A DNA stretch of 64,000 bases. Source: JBDTSW01 sp963782605. Its GTDB lineage: Bacteria; Actinomycetota; Thermoleophilia; Solirubrobacterales; 70-9. The first letter of the stretch is position 1. The number at the start of each line of letters is the position of its first letter. This document shows, piece after piece, positions 1-7,915 of the stretch. The DNA lies in the NCBI GenBank assembly GCA_963782605.1, contig CAWAKK010000004.1, forward strand, positions 115,663 to 179,662, given 5' to 3'. The position numbers and the translations under genes were made by a program. The notes below the pieces were generated by a model. The model saw only the letters and a program-made list of their open reading frames with translations, was not told where the DNA came from and searched no databases.

Positions 1-603
1 GACAAGGCCTACGGACGACACGACCGCCTGCCCTACAGGGAGGACTTCGCGCTGCAGGCCACAGCCCCGTACGAGGCATCGAAGGCGGCGGCCGACATCA
101 TCGCGCGCTCCTATTGGCCCTCCTACGGTTTGCCGGTGGCGGTGACGCGCTTCGCCAACGTCTTCGGGGGTGGTGATCTCAACTTTTCGCGGCTCATCCC
201 CGAGGCCGTCTGCGCGTCCATCGACGGACGGCCGGCCGTGCTTCGCTCCGACGGATCGCCGGAGCGCGACTTCCTATACGTGGAGGATGCGGTTCGCGCG
301 TACCTCGCGATCGCCGAGAGCCTGGATCGCGATGACGTGCGCGGCGAGGCGTTCAACGCCGGGGGTGGCCGGTCCTATCGCGTGGCCGAGGTGCTCGAGA
401 CGATCGCCGAGGTCTCCGCCCGCGACGTCACTCCGGGGATCCATGGAGCCGGCAACCCCTCCGGTGAGATCGACCGGCAGTGGGTTGATACGACGAAGAT
501 CCTCGAGTGCTGCGGCTGGGCCCCACATGTCGGGCTGGAGGAGGGACTCATGCACACGTTGGGCTGGTACTCGGAGCACCCAGAGGTCCGGCCGCCGGGT
601 TGA
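1..603 (+). CDS. NAD-dependent epimerase/dehydratase, CDP-glucose 4,6-dehydratase-like (5' end missing)
   Basis: This is the C-terminal two thirds of an extended short-chain dehydrogenase; the frame is open from base 1, so the start and Rossmann nucleotide-binding motif lie outside the window. The catalytic YxxxK appears as YEASK at bases 70-84. It is followed by NVFGGGDLNFSRLIP, a signature I associate with CDP-glucose 4,6-dehydratases, and by RDFLYVEDAVRAYL, typical of the family. Such enzymes oxidise and dehydrate a nucleotide sugar with bound NAD, in the cytosol, on the way to deoxysugars for surface glycans. The exact substrate is inferred from the loop signature only; a UDP- or dTDP-sugar enzyme is possible. 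A tRNA gene on the other strand follows directly. Confidence 0.85.
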   Translation, partial: DKAYGRHDRLPYREDFALQATAPYEASKAAADIIARSYWPSYGLPVAVTRFANVFGGGDLNFSRLIPEAVCASIDGRPAVLRSDGSPERDFLYVEDAVRAYLAIAESLDRDDVRGEAFNAGGGRSYRVAEVLETIAEVSARDVTPGIHGAGNPSGEIDRQWVDTTKILECCGWAPHVGLEEGLMHTLGWYSEHPEVRPPG

Positions 604-631
604 CGTGTCCGGGCCTGCGCACCAGCCGCTA

Positions 632-705
632 CGCGCCCGACAGGATTCGAACCTGTGGCCTCGCGCTCCGGAGGCGCGCGCTCTATCCAGCTGAGCTACG
701 GGCGC
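632..705 (-). tRNA. tRNA-Arg (anticodon CCG)
   Basis: Read on the minus strand, a complete cloverleaf folds. The 7-bp acceptor stem pairs 699-705 with 633-639. The D arm contains AGCTGGATA, the anticodon stem is CGCGC/GCGCG with loop CTCCGGA (anticodon CCG), and the T arm contains GGTTCGAATCC. The discriminator is G and CCA is not encoded. This tRNA reads the CGG arginine codon. It sits alone between a plus-strand sugar dehydratase and rnz. Confidence 0.95.
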
Positions 706-776
706 TCGCACGCCAGTCTAGATACCCCGCACGGGGCCGACCGCACCGGCCGCGCTGCCGCGGCTACGGTTGCCAC

Positions 777-1760
777 ATGGACCTCGACATCGTCTTCCTC
801 GGCACAGGCGGCTCCGTGCCCACGGCGCGGAGGGCGACGGCATGCGCGCTGGCTCGCCTCGGCGGGGATCGAATCCTGTTCGACTGCGGCGAGGGCACGC
901 AGCGCCAGATGCAGCGGTCCACGGGGTTGGTCCAGGCCGACGAGATCTACCTGACGCACTACCACGCCGACCACTACCTCGGCATCCCGGGTCTGCTCAA
1001 GACGTACGACCTCACCGATCGCCAGCGGCCGTTGCGGGTGATCGGCCCGCCGGGCCTGCATGATCTCTTCACCGCCCTCGCGCGCATCTTCGGGCGCATC
1101 GGCTACGAGCTCGACCTGGTGGAGCTGGGGGAGGGGGAGGCGATCCGCCACGACACCTACGAAGTCCGCCCCTTCGCCGTCGAGCATCGCGTGCGGGCGT
1201 ACGGCTATGCGATTGTTGAGGACGGCCGCCCGGGACATCTCGATCCGGACCGAGCAGCGGTGCTAGGAGTGACCCACGGGCCCGATCTCGGCCGCCTGCA
1301 GCGCGGGGAAGAGGTCGAGGGCTCGAAGGGCACGGTACGGCCGGCGGACGTGATGGGCGACGCCCGCACCGGCCGCAAGATCGTGATCACCGGCGACACG
1401 CGCCCCTGTGAGATGACTTCGGTCGCGGCCCACGAGGCCCAGCTACTGGTCCACGACGGCTCCTTCGCCGACGACGAGATCGGCCGGGCGGCCGAGACCG
1501 GGCACAGCACCGCACGCCAAGCGGCCGAGCTCGCCCGCGAGGCGGGGGTCGAGATGCTTGCCCTCGTCCACGCATCGACCCGCTATGACGTCCGCGACCT
1601 GCTCGCGGAGGCCCGCGAGGTGCTGCCCGAAGCGATCGCACCCCGCGACTTCGACATCGTCGAGATCCCCTTCCCTGAGCGCGGGGGGCCGAGGCTGATA
1701 GAGCACGGAGCGCGCCCGGCGCGAGTCGATCGGCGCGATACCCGGCCGCAGGCCGAATAA
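777..1760 (+). CDS. rnz: ribonuclease Z (tRNA 3' endonuclease)
   Basis: RNase Z cleaves tRNA precursors after the discriminator base. The protein is 327 aa, the usual short (RNase ZS) length. The N-terminus MDLDIVFLGTGGSVPTARR is the family start. The metallo-beta-lactamase zinc motif appears as THYHADHYLG, a GDTRPC segment supplies the next metal ligand, and HDGSFAD and GHSTARQAAE follow. A longer in-frame ORF runs upstream, but homology starts at this ATG and the extension would overlap the tRNA. A CCA-less tRNA gene directly upstream fits the enzyme's job, though co-regulation is not implied because it lies on the other strand. Confidence 0.95.
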   Translation: MDLDIVFLGTGGSVPTARRATACALARLGGDRILFDCGEGTQRQMQRSTGLVQADEIYLTHYHADHYLGIPGLLKTYDLTDRQRPLRVIGPPGLHDLFTALARIFGRIGYELDLVELGEGEAIRHDTYEVRPFAVEHRVRAYGYAIVEDGRPGHLDPDRAAVLGVTHGPDLGRLQRGEEVEGSKGTVRPADVMGDARTGRKIVITGDTRPCEMTSVAAHEAQLLVHDGSFADDEIGRAAETGHSTARQAAELAREAGVEMLALVHASTRYDVRDLLAEAREVLPEAIAPRDFDIVEIPFPERGGPRLIEHGARPARVDRRDTRPQAE

Positions 1761-1781
1761 CTCGCCGATCGCCGAGGCGAG

Positions 1782-2660
1782 CTATCCCAACGGTGCCGCC
1801 AGGTCGGCCACGGCATTGGCGATCGCGGGCGCTTGGTCCTCCTGCAGGAAGTGCTTGGCCGGCAGGAGGATCGGGTCGTCGACACCAAGCACGCTCTCCA
1901 CCACGTGGAGTCGGTCGAGCCCGAGCGCAGGGTCACGCTCGCCCCAGATGATGCGGGCCGGCCAGGGCCGGTCCGCGAGACCCTGCCAAAGGTAGCGCTG
2001 CTTTTCTTCGGTGAGCTCGAAGCCGCGCATGATCCGCAGGAAGGCGCGGCCGCGGTCGTTGTGCTTCAGCAGGTGGATGTGGGCCAAGACCTCGGCTCGA
2101 GGCACGGCTGCCTTGTTCTGGATCCCCTGGAGGTAGAAGAGCTGAGCTCCCACCGAGGGCTGAAGCATGGCGAGCCACGCCTCGCCCACCACGCGGGTGG
2201 CGAACGGGCGCATCGTCCACGGCCGCTTGAAGGTCGCGACGTCGAGGAAGGTATTGAGCACCGTCACGGAGAGGACCCGATCCGGATTGCGGATCGCCCA
2301 CTCGAATCCGATCGGCCCGCCGATGTCGTGAACGACCAAGTGACAGCGGTCGATCCCGAGGGCGTCGATGGCCTCACCGGTCCATCGCGAGAGGCCGGAC
2401 CAGGAGTAGTCGAACTCCTCCGGCCGCTCGGCCAGGCCGAGTCCCGGGAGGTCGAAGGCGTATGCCTGCAGTCCCTGCCCGGCCAGGGCCGGCACCAGCT
2501 TGCGATAAAGAAACGAGCTCGTGGGCACACCGTGGAGTAGGACGACGTCGCCCCCACCGCCCTCGTCCCGGACGAAGGATCGAACCCCGCCGGCCTCGAA
2601 TCGGCGCCCAGCCGCCTGGTGGATCGCGATGGCCTCGCGTGTCGCCTCGTTCATCTTCAC
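1782..2660 (-). CDS. alpha/beta hydrolase, haloalkane dehalogenase / epoxide hydrolase type
   Basis: A 292-aa alpha/beta-hydrolase with an oxyanion-hole motif HGVPTSSFLYRKL near residue 43. The nucleophile elbow VVHDIGGPIG puts aspartate, not serine, at about residue 112. A likely acid is Asp243 in WGERDPAL and the catalytic histidine is about residue 270 in AKHFLQEDQAP. An Asp nucleophile plus HFLQED points to the haloalkane dehalogenase/epoxide hydrolase branch rather than esterases. The substrate cannot be told from sequence alone. No signal peptide is seen, so it is probably cytosolic. It is convergent with rnz, 21 nt away. Confidence 0.8.
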   Translation of the reverse strand: MKMNEATREAIAIHQAAGRRFEAGGVRSFVRDEGGGGDVVLLHGVPTSSFLYRKLVPALAGQGLQAYAFDLPGLGLAERPEEFDYSWSGLSRWTGEAIDALGIDRCHLVVHDIGGPIGFEWAIRNPDRVLSVTVLNTFLDVATFKRPWTMRPFATRVVGEAWLAMLQPSVGAQLFYLQGIQNKAAVPRAEVLAHIHLLKHNDRGRAFLRIMRGFELTEEKQRYLWQGLADRPWPARIIWGERDPALGLDRLHVVESVLGVDDPILLPAKHFLQEDQAPAIANAVADLAAPLG

Positions 2661-2775
2661 GGCCCAGAAACTATCCCCCTCGCCCGCCGGTTTTGCATGG
2701 GAAGAGCAGCGATCGTGCCCTTGACCGTTGCAGCACTACGCGGTTAAGGTCGAGGTCCCCCCGAAAGGCGACTCG

Positions 2776-3420
2776 ATGGATCTGCCTCATTTCAGCCGCA
2801 GGGAAGCGGTGTTCGTCATCGGCGTGCCGATCGCGTGGGCGATCCTCCTCCTATTCCACCCGGCGGTAGGGGATCCGGTGTATGAGTCCCTCGCGGACGA
2901 CGCCAGCGCGTTCTTCGTCGTTCACGTCGGCATGCTGCTGTTCATCGGTCTCATCGGTGCTGCCCTCTACATCCTGGTCCGCGATCTACCGGGAACCGCG
3001 GCTCGCGTGAGCCGTGTCGCAATCGGGCCGTTCATCCTCTTCTACGCTGCCGGCGAGACGGTCCTGGGGATCGCAACCGGGGTCGTCGTCGACTACGGCA
3101 CCGATGCCCCCGCCGAGGAGCTGGAGGGCGTGGCAGCCGCGGCCCAGGCCCTCTGGGATGACTTCATCGCCGCCGATCTGCTGATTGGCCTCGGCGCGGT
3201 GGCCTGGTGGGTTGCGATCGTTGCGGCCGTGGTCGCGTATCGCCGTGTTGGGGCGACGACTCCCGCGCTGGTGTTGCTCGCACTGTCGGTGTTCGTCGCC
3301 TTCCACGACCCGCCGATCGGGCCAATCGCCCTCCTGTGCTTTGCTGGAGCCGCAGCGCTGCTGGTCCGCAGGCAGGACGTGTCGAGCGAATCGCAGACAA
3401 CGCTTGTGAGCGAGGCCTGA
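2776..3420 (+). CDS. multi-pass membrane protein of unknown function
   Basis: I do not recognise the family. The 214-aa product has about six hydrophobic segments, starting with VFVIGVPIAWAILLLFHPAV, and few charged residues outside short loops. A TTG gives a slightly longer frame, but this ATG has an AAAGGCG ribosome site just upstream, so I prefer it. The gene is divergent from the hydrolase and ends with a charged tail. It is the last gene before a structured intergenic segment that carries half of a pyr leader. Confidence 0.6.
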   Translation: MDLPHFSRREAVFVIGVPIAWAILLLFHPAVGDPVYESLADDASAFFVVHVGMLLFIGLIGAALYILVRDLPGTAARVSRVAIGPFILFYAAGETVLGIATGVVVDYGTDAPAEELEGVAAAAQALWDDFIAADLLIGLGAVAWWVAIVAAVVAYRRVGATTPALVLLALSVFVAFHDPPIGPIALLCFAGAAALLVRRQDVSSESQTTLVSEA

Positions 3421-3880
3421 CGCCGAGCTTCCGGGAGGGCGGCTGGTGGGCTCGCCGCATCGGTTCCTTTAACCCGGTCCGATACCACCGAATCCCGCAG
3501 CCTGATGCGGGATTCTCCGCATTGAGACCCTCGCTGCCACGCGTGCTGCCACATGAGGGCCGACGCCGGCGCGATTTGGTCGCTTTGCATGGAAAGCGGT
3601 AGGAATCGTCGAGTGCTCCCCCTTCTCGCGCATTGCGACAGTCCGGCGAGGGGCTCCCACCCTCTGATCTAATCGCCGGACCACAGACCAGCGACCGAGG
3701 GAGAAGGCCGATCCCGCGAAACGCGGCGTCGGCCTGATGGCCCGCTCGCGCAAACGGCGCTCAGCAGCTTCCAACGCGTCAAGCCCGATAGGAGCCTAGG
3801 AACGCCTTCCGGCCCCGGAGTGCTGCATCATGCGAGGCTGTCGAACCGCTCGAGTCTCGCAAGCTAGATAAGGAGCCACC
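3421..3880. other. 460-bp gene-free structured region ahead of the MMPL gene
   Basis: No convincing gene is visible. It holds a partial copy of the pyr leader (3431-3482), then three inverted repeats. A perfect 9-bp stem (GAATCCCGC/GCGGGATTC) spans 3490-3515. A pair TCCGGCGA/TCGCCGGA lies around 3651-3680. A stem GGCCGA/TCGGCC with inner CCGCG-AAA-CGCGG lies at 3706-3734. None has a clear T-run. A 20-codon ORF starting MARSRKRR lies near 3738-3800 but lacks support. The segment could be leader RNA for the exporter or remnants of a mobile element. Confidence 0.5.
3431..3482 (+). repeat. left copy of duplicated pyr-leader half
   Basis: This stretch aligns without gaps to 6271-6322, with only a few mismatches, and the last 23 bases (3460-3482) are identical. 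The right copy goes on to complete the PyrR-binding hairpin ahead of pyrR. This copy changes abruptly after CCGGTCCGA and cannot form that hairpin. Confidence 0.85.
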
Positions 3881-6029
3881 ATGACGACGTTGACGAGTTG
3901 GGTTCTCAACCACAAGCGACTGGTGGTTGGAGTCTGGGTTGCCGTCACGATCGGTGCCTTCGCCGCGATCGGGCCGGCGGGCGACTCCTTGTCGCAGCAG
4001 TTCAACATTCCCGGACGGGAGGGCTTCGAGACGAACAAGGAGCTCAGCGAGATCTACGGCGCCGGCGGCGACGTCGCGCCGATCGTGCCCGTGGTCACAC
4101 TCCCACAAGGGAGGACGGTTGACACGCCCGGCGTTCGCGAGGAGCTTGACGCGGCGCTGGCGAAGGTGGAGGCGGCGTTGCCGGAGTCGATGAGCGCCTC
4201 CTTTGCCTCGACCGGCGACCGGGCCTTCGTTTCCGACGATGGACGGACCACCTTTGCGCTGGTCTACATCCCGGCCGAGGGTGGAGTCGACCCAGGGTAC
4301 GTGGAGGCCCGCGCCGCGCAAGCCGCGCTGGCGGGCGTCACCGTCGGCGGATCCGTGGTCGAGGTGACGGGGCTCGACGCACTCCGCGCCTCCGCCGGAG
4401 ACAACGAGGGCGACGGCGCCGGCGTCGTGCTGGGAACGCTCGTGGCCGCGCTGGGCGCACTGCTCGTCCTCGCCTTCGTCTTCCGTTCGCTCCTGGCCTT
4501 TGTGCCGTTGCTGATGGCACTCGTCGCGATCCCGACGACCTTCCTTCTGGTCTGGCCGCTGGCGAGCATTACCGACGTCTCGGTGATCGTCCAGTTCCTC
4601 GTCGCCTTGATCGGGCTCGGCATCGCGATCGATTACGCACTGCTCGTTGTGGCGCGGTGGCGAGAAGAGAGGCAGCGACCGGACGTCACGAACGAGATGG
4701 CTGTCCGGAACGCGATGCGCCACGCCGGTACCGCCGTCGTCTTCAGCGGCACCACCGTGGCGATCTCGCTGCTCGCTCTGCTCGCTTTGCCGGTGCCGTT
4801 CATGCGCAGCATCGGCATCGCCGGGCTGTTGATCGCGCTGGTCAGCGTCGCGGTGGCCGTGACGCTGCTGCCGGTCGTGTTGGCGACGATCGGGCCGAAG
4901 TTCGACTGGCCTCGGAACCGACGCGACGCGCAGGCCAAGTCGTGGCTGGTCGGCTTGGGCGCGTCTGATCGTGCGCCACCGCTGGCCCGCAGCCGTGGCC
5001 TCGACCGCCGTGCTGGTGGCCCTGGTGGTCGCGGCCACGAACATCCAGCTCGGAAACCCGCTCGCCGCCTCGCTCGCAAAGGAAGGGCCCGCGCGGGCCG
5101 GCCTCGAGAATCTGGAGGACTCCGGCATCGGCACCGGGCCGCTCTCGCCCTTCGATGCACTCGTCCGCTCAGATGATCCCGGCAACGTGGCGCGGGCGTT
5201 CGCGCAGGTCGATGGTGTCCGCAACGCAGCAGCACCTGCTGACTGGCGCCGCGAAGGCACTGCGATCGTCGTCGCGATCCCAACTGCTGATGGAAACTCG
5301 CCGGCGGGCCGAGACACGCTTGACCGCCTGCGCGACGATGCCGAGGCGCTGCCGACCGAGGTGACGATCGGTGGCGAAGCGGCGCAGGGCGCCGACTTCC
5401 TCGACGCCGTCTACGGCAACTTCCCGCTGATGGTCGCGCTGATCTCGATCCTCACCTTCATCCTGCTCGCGCGCGCCTTCCGCTCGCTGATCCTGCCGCT
5501 GAAAGCCGTCCTCCTGAACCTGCTCTCCGTCGCGGCCGCCTGGGGACTGATCGTGCTCGTCTACCAGGAGGGCTTCGGCTCCGAGGCGATCTGGGGCATC
5601 GAGGCGACGCAGGCGATCAACGTCGAGTTGCCGGTCGTCATCTTCGCGTTCCTCTTCGGCATCTCGATGGATTACCAGGTCTTCATCATCAGCAGGATGC
5701 GGGAGGCGTACGACCGCACCGGCTCGACCGAAGAAGCCGTGGTCGAGGGCATCGGCCGCACAGGTCGACTCGTCACCAGCGCGGCGCTGATCCTCTTCCT
5801 CGCGTTCGTCGCCTTCGCACTCCAGCCGAGCACCGAGGCCAAGGTCTTCTCCACCGCGCTCGGCGGCGGCATCCTGATCGACGCCACCATCATCCGAGGC
5901 GTCCTCGCTCCGGCCGCCGTCGCCCTCTTCGGGCGCTGGAACTGGTGGCTCCCCGACTGGGCCGCTCGAATCCTCCGCGTCCAACCATCACCTCTCGAGC
6001 CTGAGGCACCCACCCAACGGCAGTCGTGA
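3881..6029 (+). pseudogene. MMPL/RND-family exporter with one frameshift
   Basis: MMPL proteins are proton-driven inner-membrane exporters of lipids or drugs. The first frame (to about 4945) has the start MTTLTSWVLNHKRLVVGVW, a periplasmic loop, and a transmembrane block with LIGLGIAIDYALLVVARWRE. A one-base shift near 4940-4955 moves the second half into another frame, which resumes at LIVRHRWPAAVASTAVLV. It then shows the second repeat, with FLFGISMDYQVFIISRMREAY, to the stop. Together they give about 715 aa, the normal length. A good AAGGAG site precedes the ATG. The shift may be a sequencing error or a real lesion; it is the only one I found in block A. The gene lies between the two copies of the pyr-leader repeat. 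Confidence 0.8.
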
Positions 6030-6104
6030 GGACAAATCTCGCGCGCGGAGCAGACCACCCGGACTCCTCCTCGTCGCGCAAAGCGGCACCCAGCGCCGAA
6101 CCCG

Positions 6105-6270
6105 GACTAGGACACGTAGGCCTTGCGCACCATGGCGGCCGTCCATCGGTTCGTGCCGGGGGCCGGGGGACATCCTTGCGGTTCAGGGTTTCGGCGATCT
6201 CGGCGAGGGACTTGCCTTTCGCGAGCAGCGTCCGGATCTGCGTCCGCCATCCGTAGTCCCGGTTGGGATT
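6105..6270 (-). pseudogene. serine-recombinase C-terminal remnant
   Basis: Reading the minus strand gives LLAKGKSLAEIAETLNRK, then DVP and, after a one-base shift, GTNRWTAAMVRKAYVS and a stop. This resembles the helix-turn-helix end of large serine recombinases (xSLxEIAxxLNxxGVPTPRG-RWxxxxVRxxL). Nothing of the catalytic resolvase domain is present. It sits between the MMPL gene and the intact pyr leader, next to the right repeat copy. Assignment rests on a short pattern, so confidence is moderate. Confidence 0.5.
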
Positions 6271-6322
6271 CCGAGAGGGCGGCTGATAGGCTCGCCCGGT
6301 CGGTTCCTTTAACCCGGTCCGA
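6271..6322 (+). repeat. right copy of duplicated pyr-leader half
   Basis: Partner of 3431-3482, in direct orientation, about 2.84 kb apart. The shared 23-base core is 6300-6322. Here the sequence continues into the second arm of the PyrR-binding hairpin, so this is the functional copy. Confidence 0.85.
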
Positions 6323-6337
6323 GAGACCAGGAAGGGG
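6301..6337 (+). promoter_or_regulatory. PyrR-binding leader hairpin overlapping the pyrR ribosome site
   Basis: The leader folds as GGTC (6316-6319) with GACC (6325-6328) around a CGAGA loop, with CCTT (6306-6309) pairing to AAGG (6332-6335). The loop and flanks match the PyrR-binding loop known from actinobacterial pyr leaders. The AAGG arm is part of the Shine-Dalgarno sequence for the GTG start at 6345. PyrR bound with UMP would therefore hide the ribosome site, as described for mycobacterial PyrR. The mechanism is inferred from the fold. Confidence 0.75.
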
Positions 6338-6344
6338 CACGCAA

Positions 6345-6938
6345 GTGGAAGACCAGCAGAAGGTCGTCCTCGACCGAGACGACCTGCGGCGAACGCTCGT
6401 GCGAATCGCGCACGAGATCATTGAAAAGAATCCTGGCGGCAACGGGCTCGCCATCGTCGGCATTCACACGCGTGGTGCCCTTCTCGCCAACCGCCTGCAT
6501 GCCCTCGTTGGCGAGCTCAGCGGGTCCGAGGTCCCGCTCGGCGACATCGACATCTCCTTCTACCGTGACGACATGGACGGCCGCGAGCCCGCCTCCGCCC
6601 CGGTAGTACACGCCTCCCACCTCGACTTCGATCTCGAGGGCCGCACCGTCGTGCTCGTCGACGACGTCCTCTTCACCGGCCGGACGGCACGCGCGGCGAT
6701 CGAGGCGCTGTTCGACTACGGCCGGCCGGGACGCGTGCAGCTCGCGGTCCTGGTCGATCGCGGCCATCGTGAGCTTCCCATCCGTCCCGACTATGTGGGC
6801 AAGAACCTGCCGACGTCGCGGGACGAGCGGGTCTTCGTGCGGATGGAGGAGTCCGACGGCTACGACGAGGTTGCGATCGAGCGCGCGCTGGAGGTCCTGA
6901 GCGCGAGCCACGAGGATCAGGAGGAGGACGAGGCATGA
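6345..6938 (+). CDS. pyrR: bifunctional pyr operon regulator / uracil phosphoribosyltransferase
   Basis: PyrR binds pyr mRNA in response to uridine nucleotides and usually retains some UPRTase activity. The 197-aa product contains the PRPP-binding motif VVLVDDVLFTGRTARAAIEA and the family segment VGIHTRGALLANRL, and it ends in an acidic tail. The GTG start is chosen because homology begins there and AAGGGG lies just upstream; a longer TTG frame would run through the leader hairpin. It is the first gene of the operon and overlaps pyrB by ATGA, which suggests coupled translation. Confidence 0.95.
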   Translation: MEDQQKVVLDRDDLRRTLVRIAHEIIEKNPGGNGLAIVGIHTRGALLANRLHALVGELSGSEVPLGDIDISFYRDDMDGREPASAPVVHASHLDFDLEGRTVVLVDDVLFTGRTARAAIEALFDYGRPGRVQLAVLVDRGHRELPIRPDYVGKNLPTSRDERVFVRMEESDGYDEVAIERALEVLSASHEDQEEDEA

Positions 6939-7915
6939 GGCATCTGCTGGGCGTCGAGGGCATGGACCGCGTCGACATCGAGCGCATTCTCGAGCGCGCG
7001 GAGAGCTTCGCCGAGGTCGGCCGTCGCGACATCAAGAAAGTGCCGACGCTCCGCGGACGGACGATCGTCTCGCTCTTCTACGAGGCCTCGACCCGCACCA
7101 GCTCGTCCTTCGAGCTCGCGGCGAAGCGGCTCTCCGCTGACGTCGTCTCGGTTAAGTCCTCGGGCTCGGCCGTGGAGAAGGGCGAGTCGCTCAAGGACAC
7201 GATCGCGACCCTCTCCGCGTACGGGCCGGAGGCGATCATCATCAGATCGCCCCACGCGGGCGCCGCCGAGCTGGTCACCCACTGGACCCAGGCAGCCGTT
7301 GTCAACGCCGGCGACGGCAAGCGCGAGCATCCAAGCCAGGCGCTCCTCGACGTCTACACCCTGCGCAGCCGCCTCGGCGAGCTCGAGGGCAAGCGGATCT
7401 GGATCGTCGGCGACGTCCTTCACAGCCGGGTGGCCCGCTCGTGCGCGCTCGCCTTCGCCGAGATGGGCGCAGCCGTGACACTCGCGGGCCCGCCCACGCT
7501 CATCCCTCGTGGCATCACCGAGGCGATCGACTGCGAGGTCGCCTACGACCTCGACGAGCTCGGCCAGGCCGACGTCGTCTACGCCCTGCGCATGCAGCGG
7601 GAGCGGATGAACGACTCCTTCGTACCCTCGCTGCGCGAGTACGCGGCGTGCTTTCAGATCGACTCCCGTCGGCTCGGGCCCCGACAGCTCCTCATGCATC
7701 CCGGCCCGGTCAACCGTGGCGTGGAGCTCTCCGCGGAGGTGATCGACGGACCGCAGAGCCTGATCACGGCCCAAGTCGAGAGCGGCCTCGTCGTGCGAAT
7801 GGCGATCCTCTACGAGCTCCTCACGGGCGCCGACCGCCCGCGCGGAGTGCGCGAGCGCCCGGAGGGCAGCGACCCCGAGCTCGGGGCGCCAACCCCCATC
7901 TCCGAACCGGCATGA
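6935..7915 (+). CDS. pyrB: aspartate carbamoyltransferase catalytic chain
   Basis: Joins carbamoyl phosphate and aspartate, the committed step of pyrimidine synthesis. The 326-aa protein has the carbamoyl-phosphate site FYEASTRTSSSFE, the REHPSQALLD motif, and LMHPGPVNRGVE near the C-terminus. The length fits a single catalytic chain. No pyrI regulatory chain follows, so control is probably at the leader. It overlaps pyrR and pyrC by 4 bases each. Confidence 0.97.
   Translation: MRHLLGVEGMDRVDIERILERAESFAEVGRRDIKKVPTLRGRTIVSLFYEASTRTSSSFELAAKRLSADVVSVKSSGSAVEKGESLKDTIATLSAYGPEAIIIRSPHAGAAELVTHWTQAAVVNAGDGKREHPSQALLDVYTLRSRLGELEGKRIWIVGDVLHSRVARSCALAFAEMGAAVTLAGPPTLIPRGITEAIDCEVAYDLDELGQADVVYALRMQRERMNDSFVPSLREYAACFQIDSRRLGPRQLLMHPGPVNRGVELSAEVIDGPQSLITAQVESGLVVRMAILYELLTGADRPRGVRERPEGSDPELGAPTPISEPA

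Noticed and set aside
3779..5317. A 512-codon minus-strand frame opposite the MMPL gene
   Set aside because: Rich in Arg, Asp and His with no domain; typical antisense shadow of a GC-rich membrane protein.
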